From positions 5,854,571 to 5,918,570 of the forward strand of contig CAIIXF020000011.1 of assembly GCA_903813345.2 (NCBI GenBank): a DNA stretch of 64,000 bases, read 5' to 3'. A model generated the notes under the pieces. That model ran no database searches. It was not told where the DNA came from and saw only the letters and a list, made by a program, of their open reading frames with translations. Position 1 is the first letter of the stretch, and every line of letters starts with the position of its first letter. The stretch comes from Owenia fusiformis. Lineage: Eukaryota > Annelida > Polychaeta > Sabellida > Oweniidae. Both the position numbers and the translations under genes were made by a program. Positions 1 to 11,825 of this stretch are shown piece after piece.

Positions 1-179
1 TGTGAAAATGAGAATTTTGCACCCACTTGAGAAAAAATCCTGTGGAGATCACTGATTCAGTTGCCTCACACAAAAGCTGGCTATCAATCTGGTGAGAACA
101 TTTCCATAAGATTTACATACCACATACTCCCCTGGGGTACAACCTTACACAGATTCCAAACCATTACCCCCAAACCTAC

Positions 180-284
180 CAGTGTATCTGAGTCATCAGT
201 CTGACTGAGTTGTGGAATGATTCGTTTAGGACACACCAGGAAATGGACTGGGGCTAAAGGATTATTACTTTTGAATGCAATACT
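180..284 (-). CDS. HINT1: HINT1-like histidine triad nucleotide-binding protein, coding exon 2
   Basis: This exon encodes 35 residues with the HINT signature: S-I-A-F, then L-A-P-V-H-F-L-V-C-P-K-R-I-I-P, then an acidic D-D-S-D. It aligns with the segment of animal HINT1 between the EDD motif and the alpha helix that precedes the catalytic HxHxH loop. It follows a TTTTCAG acceptor at 285-287 and ends CTG before a GTAGGT donor, both in phase 0, matching exon 1. HINT1 enzymes are small homodimeric purine nucleoside phosphoramidases. The histidine-triad exon is not in the window and must lie beyond the left edge. The same open frame runs on past the donor to base 84, but that part does not resemble HINT and is intron. 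Family assignment is by recognition. Confidence 0.88.
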
Positions 285-951
285 CTGAAAATGTGCCAAA
301 AATAAAGAGAATGTATGACTAAATAACAATTGGCATAATGAAGTTACTGAATGTAATTATTTACTTTTTACATGCAAAATAGTTTTTGTCCGTCTTTATC
401 AAGTTTTTTTATAAATGTCTTATAATTTCTTTTATAACACCAAGTTAAAATATGAACTATGATCATAAAGCATAAAAATTACTGAATCAGTGCAAAATAA
501 GATATACTAGTCGTTAACAGTGACAAAATTTCAGTGAACCTAATCATGTGAAATGAATGTACATCTACATTGTGTTAGTTCTAATGTTTTTGAAATGTTC
601 TGTACTGGTCATTCAGATTACAAAAATATTAATGAGGGACAAAGGTTATATATTAGAAAGTGTTATTTTACTTGTAACCAATTCTTGACTTATACATATA
701 CATAATTATGATCAAAATATCAAACTGACATTATATCATCACTTTTCAAAGGATATTTAGATTCTATATCAAGAGATGATTTATCAGAATTTAAAATTAG
801 AAATCATAGGCTTATAATAGAAAGAGGAAGGTATAATTAAACATTCAAAATTAGATATTAACGATTTCTAATTTGTTTAGAAAGCAACAAATTTAGTTTT
901 TCATAGTATGGCAGATAAGTCATTTTACTTTTGCTAATCCCTTGGACTTAC
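285..951 (-). other. HINT1 intron 1
   Basis: A 667-bp AT-rich intron with donor GTAAGT (reverse strand, at 951) and a pyrimidine-rich acceptor ending TTTTCAG. I see no repeat or gene in it. Bases 1-179 are the start of the next intron. Confidence 0.75.
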
Positions 952-1071
952 CGTGTCATCCTCGTAAATGATATCAGCTGGGATCTTCCTGTCAACTATC
1001 TTGCTAAAAATTGTCTCCTCTTGTTGCTGGGTTCCGGCCGCAGCTTTGGCCTTTGAGACCTCGTCACTCAT
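952..1071 (-). CDS. HINT1: HINT1-like protein, coding exon 1 (N-terminus)
   Basis: Forty codons starting ATG-AGT-GAC-GAG, giving M-S-D-E-V-S-K-A-K, then a Q/E-rich stretch, T-I-F-S-K-I-V and K-I-P-A-D-I-I-Y-E-D-D-T. The TIFxKI...IPAxIIxEDD pattern is the diagnostic N-terminus of HINT1. The exon ends on a whole codon before GTAAGT, so it joins exon 2 as E-D-D-T-S-I-A-F, the equivalent of EDDxCLAF in the family. The ATG is the only methionine before the motif and the length matches cytosolic HINT1, so no mitochondrial presequence (as in HINT2) is needed. A TTTTGCAG sits 15 bases upstream of the ATG (at 1087-1094) and could be the acceptor of a 5'UTR intron. The gene is divergent from DENND5. 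Confidence 0.9.
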
Positions 1072-1704
1072 ACTGCGGGTAGAACTCTGCAAAACATTCA
1101 CCAGTTCACAAAATTGTTATTTTCAGCTCTTCGTTTACTGTCGGGGATTCTACATCGTAAAAGCTTGACAAATAACCAGTGATTACAGCAGTTTTTAATG
1201 TATTTTGATAGCTATATTATACCATTTAGTTCATGTATTTCATGCCTAGGTACATTATTGGATGATATCATGCATATTTTTCAGTATCTAAGTTGGAAAG
1301 CTCATCATACAGTGATTTATGAGAATCATATTCTTTGTTGTCTTACATGTAAATTCATCCTCCCATACATTGATTTGTCAGAAACCTGGATGAATGCTGT
1401 TTAAAGGAGTATTATATTCCCAGTGAAGCATTTGTATGGAAGTCAGTGGGAAAGTAAGGGGCTATATCCACTAGTATTACATACCTAGCGAAGCATTTGT
1501 ATGGAAGTCAATGGAGCTGAAGGACAGCTATATATTTCTGTATAGCCGCCAAACTTTTTTACCATGACAACTTTATGACGTCATAACATGTAAAAAAGTG
1601 ATTTCGACTGGAATCGTGTAAAATTTGGGTCTTTTTTCACACATTTCTACATATTATCTCTATGAAATGCAATGTAAATGTACTTTAGGTATGTAATACA
1701 TCAA

Positions 1705-1816
1705 TTATGTCCGTATCATTGAATATATGCCTTCAGTCTGTCGTCAATATAACCCTCGCAAGCTCGGGCTATATTGACGTCAGACTTCAGGCATATATTC
1801 AATGATAGGGACATAA
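1705..1816. repeat. Palindromic short element, copy 1
   Basis: Arms of about 47 bp at 1705-1751 and 1770-1816 are inverted copies (both read TTATGTCC, then ATCATTGAATATATGCCT, then a GTC-CAATATA end on their own strand) with few mismatches. The loop is itself partly palindromic. No transposase. Probably a foldback MITE. Confidence 0.75.
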
Positions 1817-2011
1817 TGGCTAAATATTGCCCAATTACATATACTCCGATATATGTAGGCCGCTAACCTTGTTTGATATTAGATTTCTTTCAAAAATAAC
1901 CATGACAATATTGTGACGTCATCTTTCATTTCGATCAAATTCAACTCGCACACAGATGTTTGATATCATTGATACAAAGTAGCCAGTGGGAATAAAGGTA
2001 TGAATACATCA

Positions 2012-2140
2012 GTTATGTCATTATGACGTAAAATATACCTTCGTTCTTGCCTAAATCATGGCCATGCCTAAATATAGAGCCTCCCAAGTTCGACCTGTAT
2101 TGGGAGAACTCAGGCATATTTCACGTCATAGTGACATAAC
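2012..2140. repeat. Palindromic short element, copy 2 (related to copy 1)
   Basis: Inverted arms GTTATGTCA-TATGACGT-AAATAT and their complement at 2111-2140 enclose an 80-bp centre. It sits 200 bp from copy 1 and shares the ATGTC / ATATGCCT-like design, so the two are diverged members of one family in the HINT1-DENND5 intergenic space. Confidence 0.65.
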
Positions 2141-2888
2141 ATCTAATTGAATCACATATTTTCCAAAACATTTATCTTACAAAAATAAATATTGTCAATC
2201 TTGCAAAAGACATCCAATAGTGTCTTCTACTCTCTATTTCTACATGTCTATTACTTGAAATATGTTTTGTCAAGCGCCAATCGTGTATATACATGAAGTA
2301 AATATTAAAACTCTATGATATTCTTATATACACTGTACATGTATGTAGACTGTAGCCAGTACAATAACATGCATATGTACTGTACATCAAGGACGTCCTT
2401 GTGAACATCATGGGCTCTATCAGAGGTAGTAGAGGTGGTAGAGCCCATGTGAACATGTACAAGTTTTGATGTTGAACCAAACTTACATAATAAATAGCCA
2501 AGAGACCGACCACACTGCAAAAAATGACACCAGCCATGCATCTGTTTGTTTTCCACGTATCCCCCATGAAGGCAATCAACACATTTTAATAACTTGAAAA
2601 CATTCCAGGAATGGTAATAAAATTCATGCCATCCATACTATTGCCAACGTATCAATGTTATGATTTTTCAAAAGGTCAAGGTCATATTTTTAGATTTTCC
2701 AAATTTGAATTGTTTTCTGAAGAGTATCTCGCTCTCTAGGAGGTACTATCGGAATGACAGCTGGTCAGTTATCTGCCTGATTACCTTAACTAATACTGGA
2801 ACACGCTTTGGTGTCGACTGCAATGCGATAAAGTGTCTCAAAAGACGTTCTTTTGGAATATTTCCGCAAGTAGATCTAATCAAGGGCG

Positions 2889-2908
2889 CCGCCATTAGAA
2901 TGACGTCA
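2889..2908. promoter_or_regulatory. Possible DENND5 promoter motifs (YY1-like plus CRE)
   Basis: GCCGCCATT (complement of a YY1 core) is followed directly by the palindrome TGACGTCA, the consensus cyclic-AMP response element, about 120 bp upstream of the DENND5 start codon. The surrounding 60 bases are more CpG-rich than their neighbours. Position and motifs suggest a core promoter; no transcription start can be seen. Confidence 0.4.
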
Positions 2909-3027
2909 TTGTGCGCGAATTGAGATGCGCATAAAGATTGAAAGAAAAATATCCAGAGCAGAAGTGACAGATAAGCTCTCTAAAATTACAATGAATGTAA
3001 CTTAACGGAAATATATACAGCCTTAAA

Positions 3028-3124
3028 ATGATGCAGACGGGTCCAGCAGGAAACCGTTTTGCTGACTATTTTGTAGTTAGCGGATTAGATGTGGAATCGG
3101 GGCTAGAACCAGACCAATTGTCAG
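3028..3124 (+). CDS. DENND5: DENND5-type Rab guanine nucleotide exchange factor, coding exon 1
   Basis: Starts ATG-ATG-CAG-ACG and encodes the N-terminus ending N-R-F-A-D-Y-F-V-V-S-G-L-D-V-E-S-G-L-E-P-D-Q-L-S. RFADYFVxxGLDxExGLEPDxLS is the hallmark first block of DENND5A/DENND5B (Rab6-interacting protein 1). The exon ends TCAG with donor GTAGGG, in phase 1, and joins exon 2 as S-G-D-N. The first ATG is at 3028; a second at 3031 is equally possible. DENND5 proteins are exchange factors (Rab39 is the reported substrate for DENND5A) that also bind Rab6 at the Golgi and endosomes. Only the N-terminal part of the gene is in this window, which ends inside exon 5. Vertebrate proteins have an extra segment between LS and the G-x-N block that is absent here. 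Confidence 0.93.
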
Positions 3125-5741
3125 GTAGGGAATATTTTTTGTACTCAACCAAGAGACAGGAAGTTCATTTATTCATGGACTTTATCACTCATTATAAAGA
3201 TATGTAAAACTTTAAAATCCATTTCATTCTCCAGCTTTATATATTTTCTTTTAAATGTGTATATTTCTATCGTAAGCGACATTTGGTATTAACTTTCAGA
3301 AACCTAATATTGCGGAATATTGATTGTTGACATCTGTCAATTTATCATGATAATTTACGACCAAGCCGATCAGCTGATCTTTTGTTGTGTGTCAATATCT
3401 TGCTGAATAATCTTGTGCTAGGGTGTGAGATTTGTACTATATGATAATAGATACTATATACTTTTAGATACCTTTAAACTACAGATGTAACATCTGTGTT
3501 TCATTTACAGCTCACCAACATTTTATGGTTTTTTCCACAAATCGCAGATTGTTTTAAGGAATTTTACAATTGTTTCCTCGCTAAAAGTATCTGGTTCCAG
3601 TAATTTTACTTATTATTTTCATTTGTTTTGCCTGCGTTAGCCCGGCCAATAATGAAACACTTGGAATACAAATATGCCAAATTCTATGTATCAATATGTG
3701 AACCCTCCTAGCCAAGCCCAATGTAGGCAATGTCTATTTTCAAGATACATTTGCCGCTTATTAAAATCAGATCATAATGATAATGAAACTATGAGATTTA
3801 TGAGTGAATTGACTGAATCCTCTCATTGTTAGCATACTCTAAATACTTTCAGGAAAGAGATTTTCTTGAAATTCTTTTTCCATTGATTTTGGCTTAATTA
3901 TAGTGGTTGGGTATTTAGAAAACCTGGAAATTAATCTCAAAGGCTCTGAAATTATCCAATTATATCCAAACTTCAATCTGTATTTAACAGACTGAACCAT
4001 AAGATATACAATATCTAATTTAAACTTGAGGGTTTCAGACACATGAACCGCCAAGCTTATAAAATACTAAATGTATCAACTAGGGTCTTAGAGGAGTAAT
4101 AGAACTTACAACAAGAAATGTTTAAACTTTAAGCCCATGGTTAAACGTATACCATTGTATCAAGATAATTCTTGCATCATAACCCTGTGTGAGAGAGGGG
4201 AGGAAGGATACTTGGGACTCTTAATGCAACGTGTTAATTGGTAAATACTCTTGAAAATGACATACTGTTAGAAATACCCATTATGTGTGATCTACCTTAT
4301 TCTAAAGTGGAATCACTTGTATCGGAATCGTGAGACTATAGCATTGAAGAACACTGGGACACGTCATTGTTACATGATACTAAAAAACTCCTGTTATTAT
4401 TTTTTTATCACGATAATACTAATGATTTTGTATGACAGACATATTATCATGTCTAGCCTATATTTAGTCTACATTGATATGTAGTTTTCTTTTATGGAAA
4501 AACAGACTATTAAAAGTGGTATATTTGCACATTATTTAACTTGCACTGAACAGCATTAAAATAATTTCAGTACATTTAATCTTTTTTGTAAAGAAGGGAT
4601 ATCAAAAGTTTGAAAATGGTATATTTGATCAGTTTATTAAATGAAGATTTTTTTTAATGTCAGAAAAAAAGTCACATCTGAAGCAAATAACAAAATGAAA
4701 ATGGGCTAATGAGAGTTTGACTAATATGGAATAGAATGACCTTGTAACATAATCCATCCATAACTTACAGATCCAAATTAAACCTGTCTAAATTTGAATT
4801 TATAGTATTTTCACTTCTTTAGGTTAGGATAAACCATTTAATTAAATGTGAAATTTTCTGTTTTAAGCTGTTATATCATACTAGAGTCATTTCCATGGTT
4901 TTTAGGGCTTTGTGAAATTGGGTTATTAAAAAAAGTTATGATGCTTAAATAAACATATTAATTGATACTTTTTCTTTTGTAAGAATTTGAGCTTTAATCA
5001 GAAAGAATTTGTACCAAAAATACCGAAACCAATTCTAGATTGACTTTTCATCTTATGTCATTCGTATTGTGTCTAATTTCCATATTTTATGAGATCAATA
5101 TAGAAAATCAAAGAAAATCGCTTGAAGGAGTCATAGAGTGTAGAATGTAGCAATTTATCTAATTCCATATTGGCCAGGATACGAGACTACTCTGCAAGAA
5201 ATTGTTCTTGTTCATTATGCCCTTGTTTAAAAGTCTGGATTTATTTTGTGATGCAAAATAGAATACTGCAAGGAGAAATTTAAATAAAAAATTTATTACA
5301 TAACAGCGTGCCTTGAATCAAGAAAAGAAGGCCATGTACAAAAATAGTTGAAATTTAATGGACTTAATATGTCATATTCTCTGATCCTGAAGATTATTTT
5401 TAAACATAGACATGGAAATAGACCAAAGCATAGATTGGCAAATTAAGTAATTGTACAATAATATACAATAAGAAATGTACAATGATATACAGAATTGAAG
5501 ACATGAAATTTCAATTCGTTTTCCTGTTACACAAAACGATCCAGAATTCAGCACCAACAATTATTTGTACAGGCCAATCAATATTTACAGGGTCCCTGTG
5601 AATATTGTATTAAGATTTAGGAAGACTTTAGCTAACCAGTAGCCTTTAAATTGTCATGACAGCCACATTAAAATCATTTGAGTGAAAAAGTACCCTGTTC
5701 ATTGGTAAGTGTACTTTGCTTTGATTTCTACAGAGTAGTTA

Positions 5742-6208
5742 GGGGCGGGGTCAAAATATCAATGTTCATATGGAGACGAAAGTAATTTTGTTTGGACAAC
5801 AACCCCCCACCCCCCCTCTAGACGAAAGCTTAGGTCACTTCAAAAAACATTGATTTCCTATTTGCCGGGTTATTATTACGGTGAATTAACACACGTTCGC
5901 AATTTAACTGCATTGAACTCTTCAAAAGGAGGAGGGAAAAGTACGGAATTTATTTGAAAAATGATCGAATTATCGTCTTTATCTACCAATATTTTGGACC
6001 TATCACACAAAAAAGCTCACGAACTATTGAAAACAAGCCTTTTTATCAGAACATAGCGCCAGAAAAAGTGGGTAAGTCCAATTATTTTTTGTATATCAGA
6101 TCCGAATTATCGATGTTTTTTTGGTCAACGAAAGTGCGCAAAAACCCCCTCCCCCCTCGCGAAAGTACTTTCGTCTCCATATGAACATCGATATTTTGAC
6201 CCCGCCCC
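5742..6208. mobile_element. PIF/Harbinger-like MITE, 467 bp
   Basis: Terminal inverted repeats of about 43 bp start GGGGCGGGGTCAAAATATC and end GATATTTTGACCCCGCCCC; both contain CATATGGAGACGAAAGTA or its complement. The element is flanked on both sides by TTA (5739-5741 and 6209-6211), a 3-bp TWA-type duplication typical of PIF/Harbinger. The interior is non-coding. Confidence 0.85.
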
Positions 6209-7310
6209 TTAGTTCGGAGAATTCATGTTAACTCAGGACTTGAGTTTAATCAAATGTGGTGTTTCCGAAGACAGGTTTTACTGTATAATCATTCCTGAAT
6301 AGATTTTCTTCTTTTTTAAGGAAATCCATTATCTTTACAATTTTTTGATTTAAACAACTAAATCATCAAAGTTCACTCCTGGAAAATAATAGCATGTTAT
6401 TTCTACAAACTCAGGTGGATTCTTCTAAGAAGCAGCCCTGAAGAAATGCACAAACTTGACATGGCCATCCACTCGTTGAAATTAACATGTTTTCTTGGGG
6501 CTAGAAACAAGTATTGTAATGTATATATATACTAATTTTCTTTTTACATGTATATTATGACTATTATGCACTCCATATTTTTATCACCCTGATAATTCAG
6601 AGAACCATTTTATTTCAATGAAAAATGTATTCATGGTCAGAATATAGTCAAAGAAAGGACTATTCTGGGATTATTCTCTCCCCCATTTATAATGGTTTTA
6701 ATGCTTTTGTTGTTGACCTTCATTTAGTTTCATATTTACATCCTGATAGACTAAGGCGAGATACCCTGAGAGTCAAACCCCAGTAATTACTACACAAATA
6801 AAGCTCTCTAAGGAAGTGAAACCGAATTATTGAAAAGGGTAGATATAAAACGCAGGAAGGTCCCTTCCTTGTTTTGACTTATGTTCTAAAGTTACTTGGA
6901 ATGCAGTCAAAATTGTTCACAACAAGACAACACTTCTTTATTTTAATTTTCCGTTTCTTAAATGTCATCGTAACCAGGATGTAATGGGGTTTGTAGTATA
7001 AATCAATTGCCAGATTTAGGTGTCTATTAGATGGCATATAGACATTAAACATAATTTCTATTTTTGTACTTAAGCTGATGATCCCTTTTAGTAACAACTC
7101 TTCCCCCTCCCCTGTGGATTTTCTTCTAATGAAGGGAGAGGCATATCCTTTAAACAAGAAAATTCTTTAACTCTGTCAAATATTCCTATTCCAAGCTTCA
7201 ATGAGCTAGAATTGCACCCACAGGTTCTGTAACCCCCCCCTCTTTGGCTTCCTGTATTATCATCAATTACGTTGAGAAAAGATAGACATACTGATTATGC
7301 AGAGCCCTAG

Positions 7311-7500
7311 TCTCTACCTAATGTTTGCCTGTACAGTATATAACAAAGGAAAAAACAGACTGTAGGTCCCACAATGGGGAAAATATAGACACTTAGAGTC
7401 ATTCTGATTAGGCTGAGTCCTTCTATCTAATGCTTGCCTGTGTATTATACAAAGGAGAGGACAGACTGTGAATCCCACAATCGGGAAGTGCTAGATACAA
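7311..7500 (+). repeat. Diverged two-copy tandem duplication
   Basis: Two consecutive segments of about 110 bp share C-TAATG-TTGCCTGT, then CAAAGGA, then ACAGACTGT, then CCCACAAT-GGGAA. They are local tandem copies with small indels and no coding capacity. Confidence 0.6.
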
Positions 7501-8158
7501 AATAGATAGTTAGTGAAAAGTTTGTCAAACTGTCAAATGCTTTTGTGTTGTAAGCAACAGGAAGGAAGTTGGTTTAAACTGATAATTATTAACATTACAT
7601 AGAACCAAGGAAACAGAAGAACTGTCTTTGAGATAACTCTTATCATTAAATGATAGTGTCTTGAAGCTTGAATAAGAATTAAGGATGTGAAGCTAAGTAC
7701 CCATTTTATCAAGACCCTTCATGTTACTTCCCCCCCATAATTAAATGATAGTGTCTTGAAGCCTAGTCTATCAGGACACTTTATGGATCACCCCCCCCCC
7801 CCTCCCCCACTCCTCCATTCTCTCTCTTTCACAGTGACTTCACAGGGGAGGGGTAGAGTTTCTTGATGCACGGTTTCTAAATACCCAAATTCCTAGCCAT
7901 ACCAAATAAGGAAACATGGACATTGAGACATATGAAATCATAGAACTGCTTCTCTTTTGTTAGAAGTTAGGAGACCTTAGATCTTGGGAGTAGACCTGAC
8001 CTAGTTTCACCTTTAATCTTAAGTTCTATTTGAAACATAAAACCAGCAGTTTATTTATATTCCCAGATAAATATTTGTGTCTAACCACAACAGTGACCCA
8101 GAATACATGAACAGTCAGAATCAAGAGATATTTTGTAACAAGAACACTATAAATTTAA

Positions 8159-8623
8159 GCATGGGTTTTCAATTGAATGCCCATGATATAAGCATGGGTT
8201 TTCAATTGAATGCCCATGATATAAGCATTGGTTTTTAATCGAATGCCCATGATATAAGCATTGGTTTTCAATTGAATGCCCATGATATAAATATGGGATT
8301 TCAATTGAATGCCCATGATATAAGCATTGGTTTTTAATTGAATGCCCATGATATAAGTATTGGTTTTCAATTGAATGCCCATGATATAAGCATGGGATTT
8401 CAATTGAATTCCCATGATATAAGCATTGGTTTTCAATTGAATGCCCACGATATAAGCATGGGTTTTCAACTGAATGCCCATGATATAAGCATGGGTTTTC
8501 AACTGAATGCCCATGATATAAGCATTGTTTTCAATTGAATTCTCATGCTATAAGCATTGGTTTTCAATTGAATGCCCATGATATAAGCATGGGTTTTCAA
8601 CTGAATGCCCATGATATAAGCAT
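8159..8623 (+). repeat. 33-bp minisatellite with an internal palindrome
   Basis: About 14 copies of a 33-bp unit built around CATGGGTTTTCAATTGAAT plus GCCCATGATATAAG. Inside each unit the two CATGGG/CCCATG arms flank TTCAATTGAA, so each repeat is a near-perfect 26-bp palindrome. Because 33 is a multiple of three, the array stays open for over 100 codons on the minus strand. This is periodicity, not evidence of a gene. Confidence 0.92.
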
Positions 8624-9596
8624 CAGGCATTTTCTCGCCAATAGTAGCTAATATGATGGTATGATGCAAGAGATGGGGCGGAATATTGAAGACAACAATC
8701 TTTTTAGATTTAGTTGACTCATTCTTTAAAAGTCATAGTTTAGGTTTTGCCTCCTTTGATTAAATATGAGTAGCTTATTTCTGGATTCTCAATGATCAAC
8801 TCAAAATAAGTTATATTTCTTAATAGCCCTATGACCCCCCCCTCTGAACTTTTGAGAAGTCATGTAAATATTGAAGATGTATAAAATTCCTCTTGATGCT
8901 TTGTTTTAACAAGAGATAAGCCTTTGACACATGGCATCTGGATTATCTTAGAGGAGATTATCTGTCAGCTAATCCCTCATGGAATTATCATTGATGGCAG
9001 CAGAGATGAATAATTATAATACCTTTGGTACCCTTTGTTAGAGCATGTTGACTTTGCCCATACTCTTAGGTTACTGATGAACCACTGTTATTGGGAAAGA
9101 ACAGGAAGAGTTAAATTGCAAAATAGTGACAACTGGGCCAATATTTAAAATATGTCGATTTCTTTTGCACATTGTCCTCATATCAGTGTCCATGTTTAAT
9201 ACTGGTATTTGCATTGATATTTGAAAGGGATTCACTGATAAAATGGTATGACAGTAGCAATAATAGGTTTGAATATACATGTCATTCTACTTCAACAACA
9301 CAGCAAAAAGGTGCACCAAATGTCCCTCCTCCCCCACAATTCTACTCATTGCTCAACTTCTACAAAAGGGTATGGTGCAGTAATAAGGGGGGGGGGTGGA
9401 GAGGCTTGATGCGGTACTACCACTGTATTTTCATGCCGATTCCACATATTTTCTCTCTATTTATCTTTATACTTAATGATTATCTCATTCCCTCATATAT
9501 TTCTACATGATTAATCACATGTATTAAGCACATCCTTAAATTAATTGTTAATACCATTTTTATATACCTACATGTAACATAATATACCGTATTATC

Positions 9597-10099
9597 GCCT
9601 ATTGGCGCACAGTGCGCTTGTGAAATTGAGGTGAAATACCATGGAATTGGAGAGATATCAATCCAATAAAGTCCCAATAAGCGCACATATAAGTTATCAT
9701 TTTGATTGGGCGATAATATGTGAAAATCAGATTTCGAAGCCTGGTTTGAAATGAATATTATCTTACTTACTGTTTTTCACACCAAATCATGTCTTGTGTC
9801 GTTTATTTACCATAATATTACGTTTTTAAAGGTCCAACTATTGGTAAAATAAAGAAATATTGCGATATTTATTAGGTAAAAGTTTTGACTTTTATTTTAT
9901 CGTCATAATAACTACTGCGCATCAAAGTTTGCGCAGACCGGAAGTTGGATTTTCCTACCCGGAAATGAAATTTGGTGAGTTAAAAAATCGTTATTCTGTA
10001 AGTTTTCCTACTCTTTTGCTCTGATCACAAATGTTTGTCATGTTTCCAAAGTCGCATGTGCGCTTATAGGGGAGTGTGCGCCAATAGGCGATAATACGG
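9597..10099. mobile_element. TA-flanked MITE with perfect 24-bp TIRs
   Basis: Begins CCGTATTATCGCCTATTGGC and ends with the exact complement GCCAATAGGCGATAATACGG. TA lies immediately outside both ends, and the repeat continues into GCAC/GTGC. The interior (about 450 bp) is non-coding. TA-targeting (Tc1/mariner-like) transposition is inferred from the flank. Confidence 0.85.
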
Positions 10100-10680
10100 T
10101 AAGTGCTTTCTTTTATATGTAGTCTAGATGTCATTTTAAAAATTTCTGTTAAAGCGCAACATATACCCACTAGGGTGTCGAGCGGCTTGTTTTTATAGTG
10201 TATATTATATAAGAATTATGAAATAAAATGAATTGAATTGAATGATTTAAAGAACCAACTACATGCCTATATGGAATTATAAGTTATTCCTCTCCTCTAT
10301 GAAAGAACATCCATCATTTGATAACTTATTGCCCTGTGATGAAAGCTTGATAAATGAAATTGGAGTATATGATGACAATCTCAAATCTTTAGATGATGTA
10401 ATTGTAAGCTTTCTTCTTTCCTTGTAGCAAAATTACTTTAATAGTAATACTCTTATAAGGAGCTGAATCACTGTGCTTTATCCATTCGAAAAAGTCTTCA
10501 AATGACGTTTTGCATTTTTAAACTGCAATATTTGCAGGGTGATGCAGGAGTATTGAGTATTCTTCCAAATTATTACAAGAATTCTCTAATATATCAAAAA
10601 TGCCTCATACCAAGGTTGCCAATATTGTATATGATATTAATTAGACAGGTTGAAACAATCATTTTCTCAATGGAATCTCA

Positions 10681-11008
10681 CTGGCGGATTAGGGGGGGGG
10701 GCCCAGGGGCCCGGGCCCCCCCCCCTTGGGTGGGCCCAGAAAAAAAAAATTGGGCCCAAAAAATTTTTTGGGCCAAACAAGGCCTTCAGGCCCCAAAAAG
10801 TGGGCCTTTTTGGTCATTACTGGGCCTTTTAAGGCCTTATTTGTTAATTTCAGGCCAAATTTTGAAGAAAATGGGCCTCAAAATTTCAAAATTTGGGCCC
10901 ACTTTTGGATTTTAGGGGCCCAAAATTTTTTTCCGCGCAAGCGCGGACGTTTTTTCTCTGACCTGAAATTTGGGCCCCCCCCCTTGTTGGTTCCTGGATC
11001 CGCCCCTG
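10681..11008. mobile_element. MITE of the GGCGGATCC family, copy 1
   Basis: Starts GGCGGATT followed by a G run and ends with a C run, then GGATCCGCCCCTG. The interior is filled with GGGCC/GGCCC-rich runs (GGGCCCAAAA, AAGGCC). A second copy is at 36783-37048. Confidence 0.7.
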
Positions 11009-11173
11009 AATCTTTTCTGTAAAAAGTTTTGTGTTCCAGATTTATTATGCTCTGAAGCATCAAATTTCCAGGGCCCCTATATCTTATTAGCTCACATGGT
11101 GAGCTTTTGCAATCACTCACTTGTTTAACATTCAGCGAGGGGTAAGAGTATACGTGTCCAGGGGAGGAGGAGA

Positions 11174-11353
11174 CTGGCCCGTAGCCAGGGTTTGCCAAGG
11201 GGGTTCACTTTAAACAATTCCAGGGGTGTTCACTCATACGACAACTTTGGCACATAAATGGCCAAAATCTCTTGAAAAGTGCTCAGAATAGTGAAAAACT
11301 GCATGATTTTCAAAGAATTTTTGGCCAGAATCCCCACTGGCTATGGGCCTGGA
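11174..11353. repeat. GTAGCCAG-family short repeat, copy 1
   Basis: Begins CTGGCCCGTAGCCAGG, contains the family core GTGAAAAACTGCATGATTTT, and ends CACTGGCTATGGGCCTGG, so the ends are inverted. The same core occurs at 14999-15155 (complement), 25029-25170, 27075-27235, 29432-29570 and 44695-44861. Confidence 0.75.
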
Positions 11354-11825
11354 TAGATGGGAGTGAAGGACACAAGGGCATGAAGCAAGACTACCCTAAT
11401 TACAGGGTGAAAGCAGAATTTAACAAGTCTAATTCTGACAAGTTAGTGGTGTTTTGTAGGTCACCAGTTTACTCTGAGTGATTCTGAAGAACATTTCTTT
11501 TGGCATGCATTTCATAAATGCTTAATGATTAAACTTTATAAATAATTATTATATGAGTTTAAGAAGATCCTGTTGATGGACTGACTGTTATACACCTGTT
11601 AGCATCCTTCTAAAGTACATGTTATGGAGCAATAAAATAAGAAACTAGGATGTACATGTATTTTACAATAAACACTTTCAGTAAATTGAACTTCATTAAA
11701 TAGTTCCTCTTACAAGTTCAATATCCTATTTAAAAAACAACAAAAGTGTACCATCTCTTACTTAGACATTGTACCTACCTTTGTAAGGAAATGATTCTGA
11801 AGCAAGGTTATATGTAGAATGGATG

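Noticed and set aside
1705-2140. CRE sites (TGACGTCA-like) in the intergenic palindromes as regulatory elements of HINT1 or DENND5
   Set aside because: They fall in the arms of repeated palindromic elements and are better explained as part of the repeat.
8155-8514. 119-codon minus-strand repeat protein
   Set aside because: It is the 33-bp minisatellite read in one frame; the plus strand is equally open. No start context or flanking exon.
10502-11022. Several overlapping Gly/Pro/Lys-rich frames
   Set aside because: They read through the GGGCC-rich MITE on both strands.
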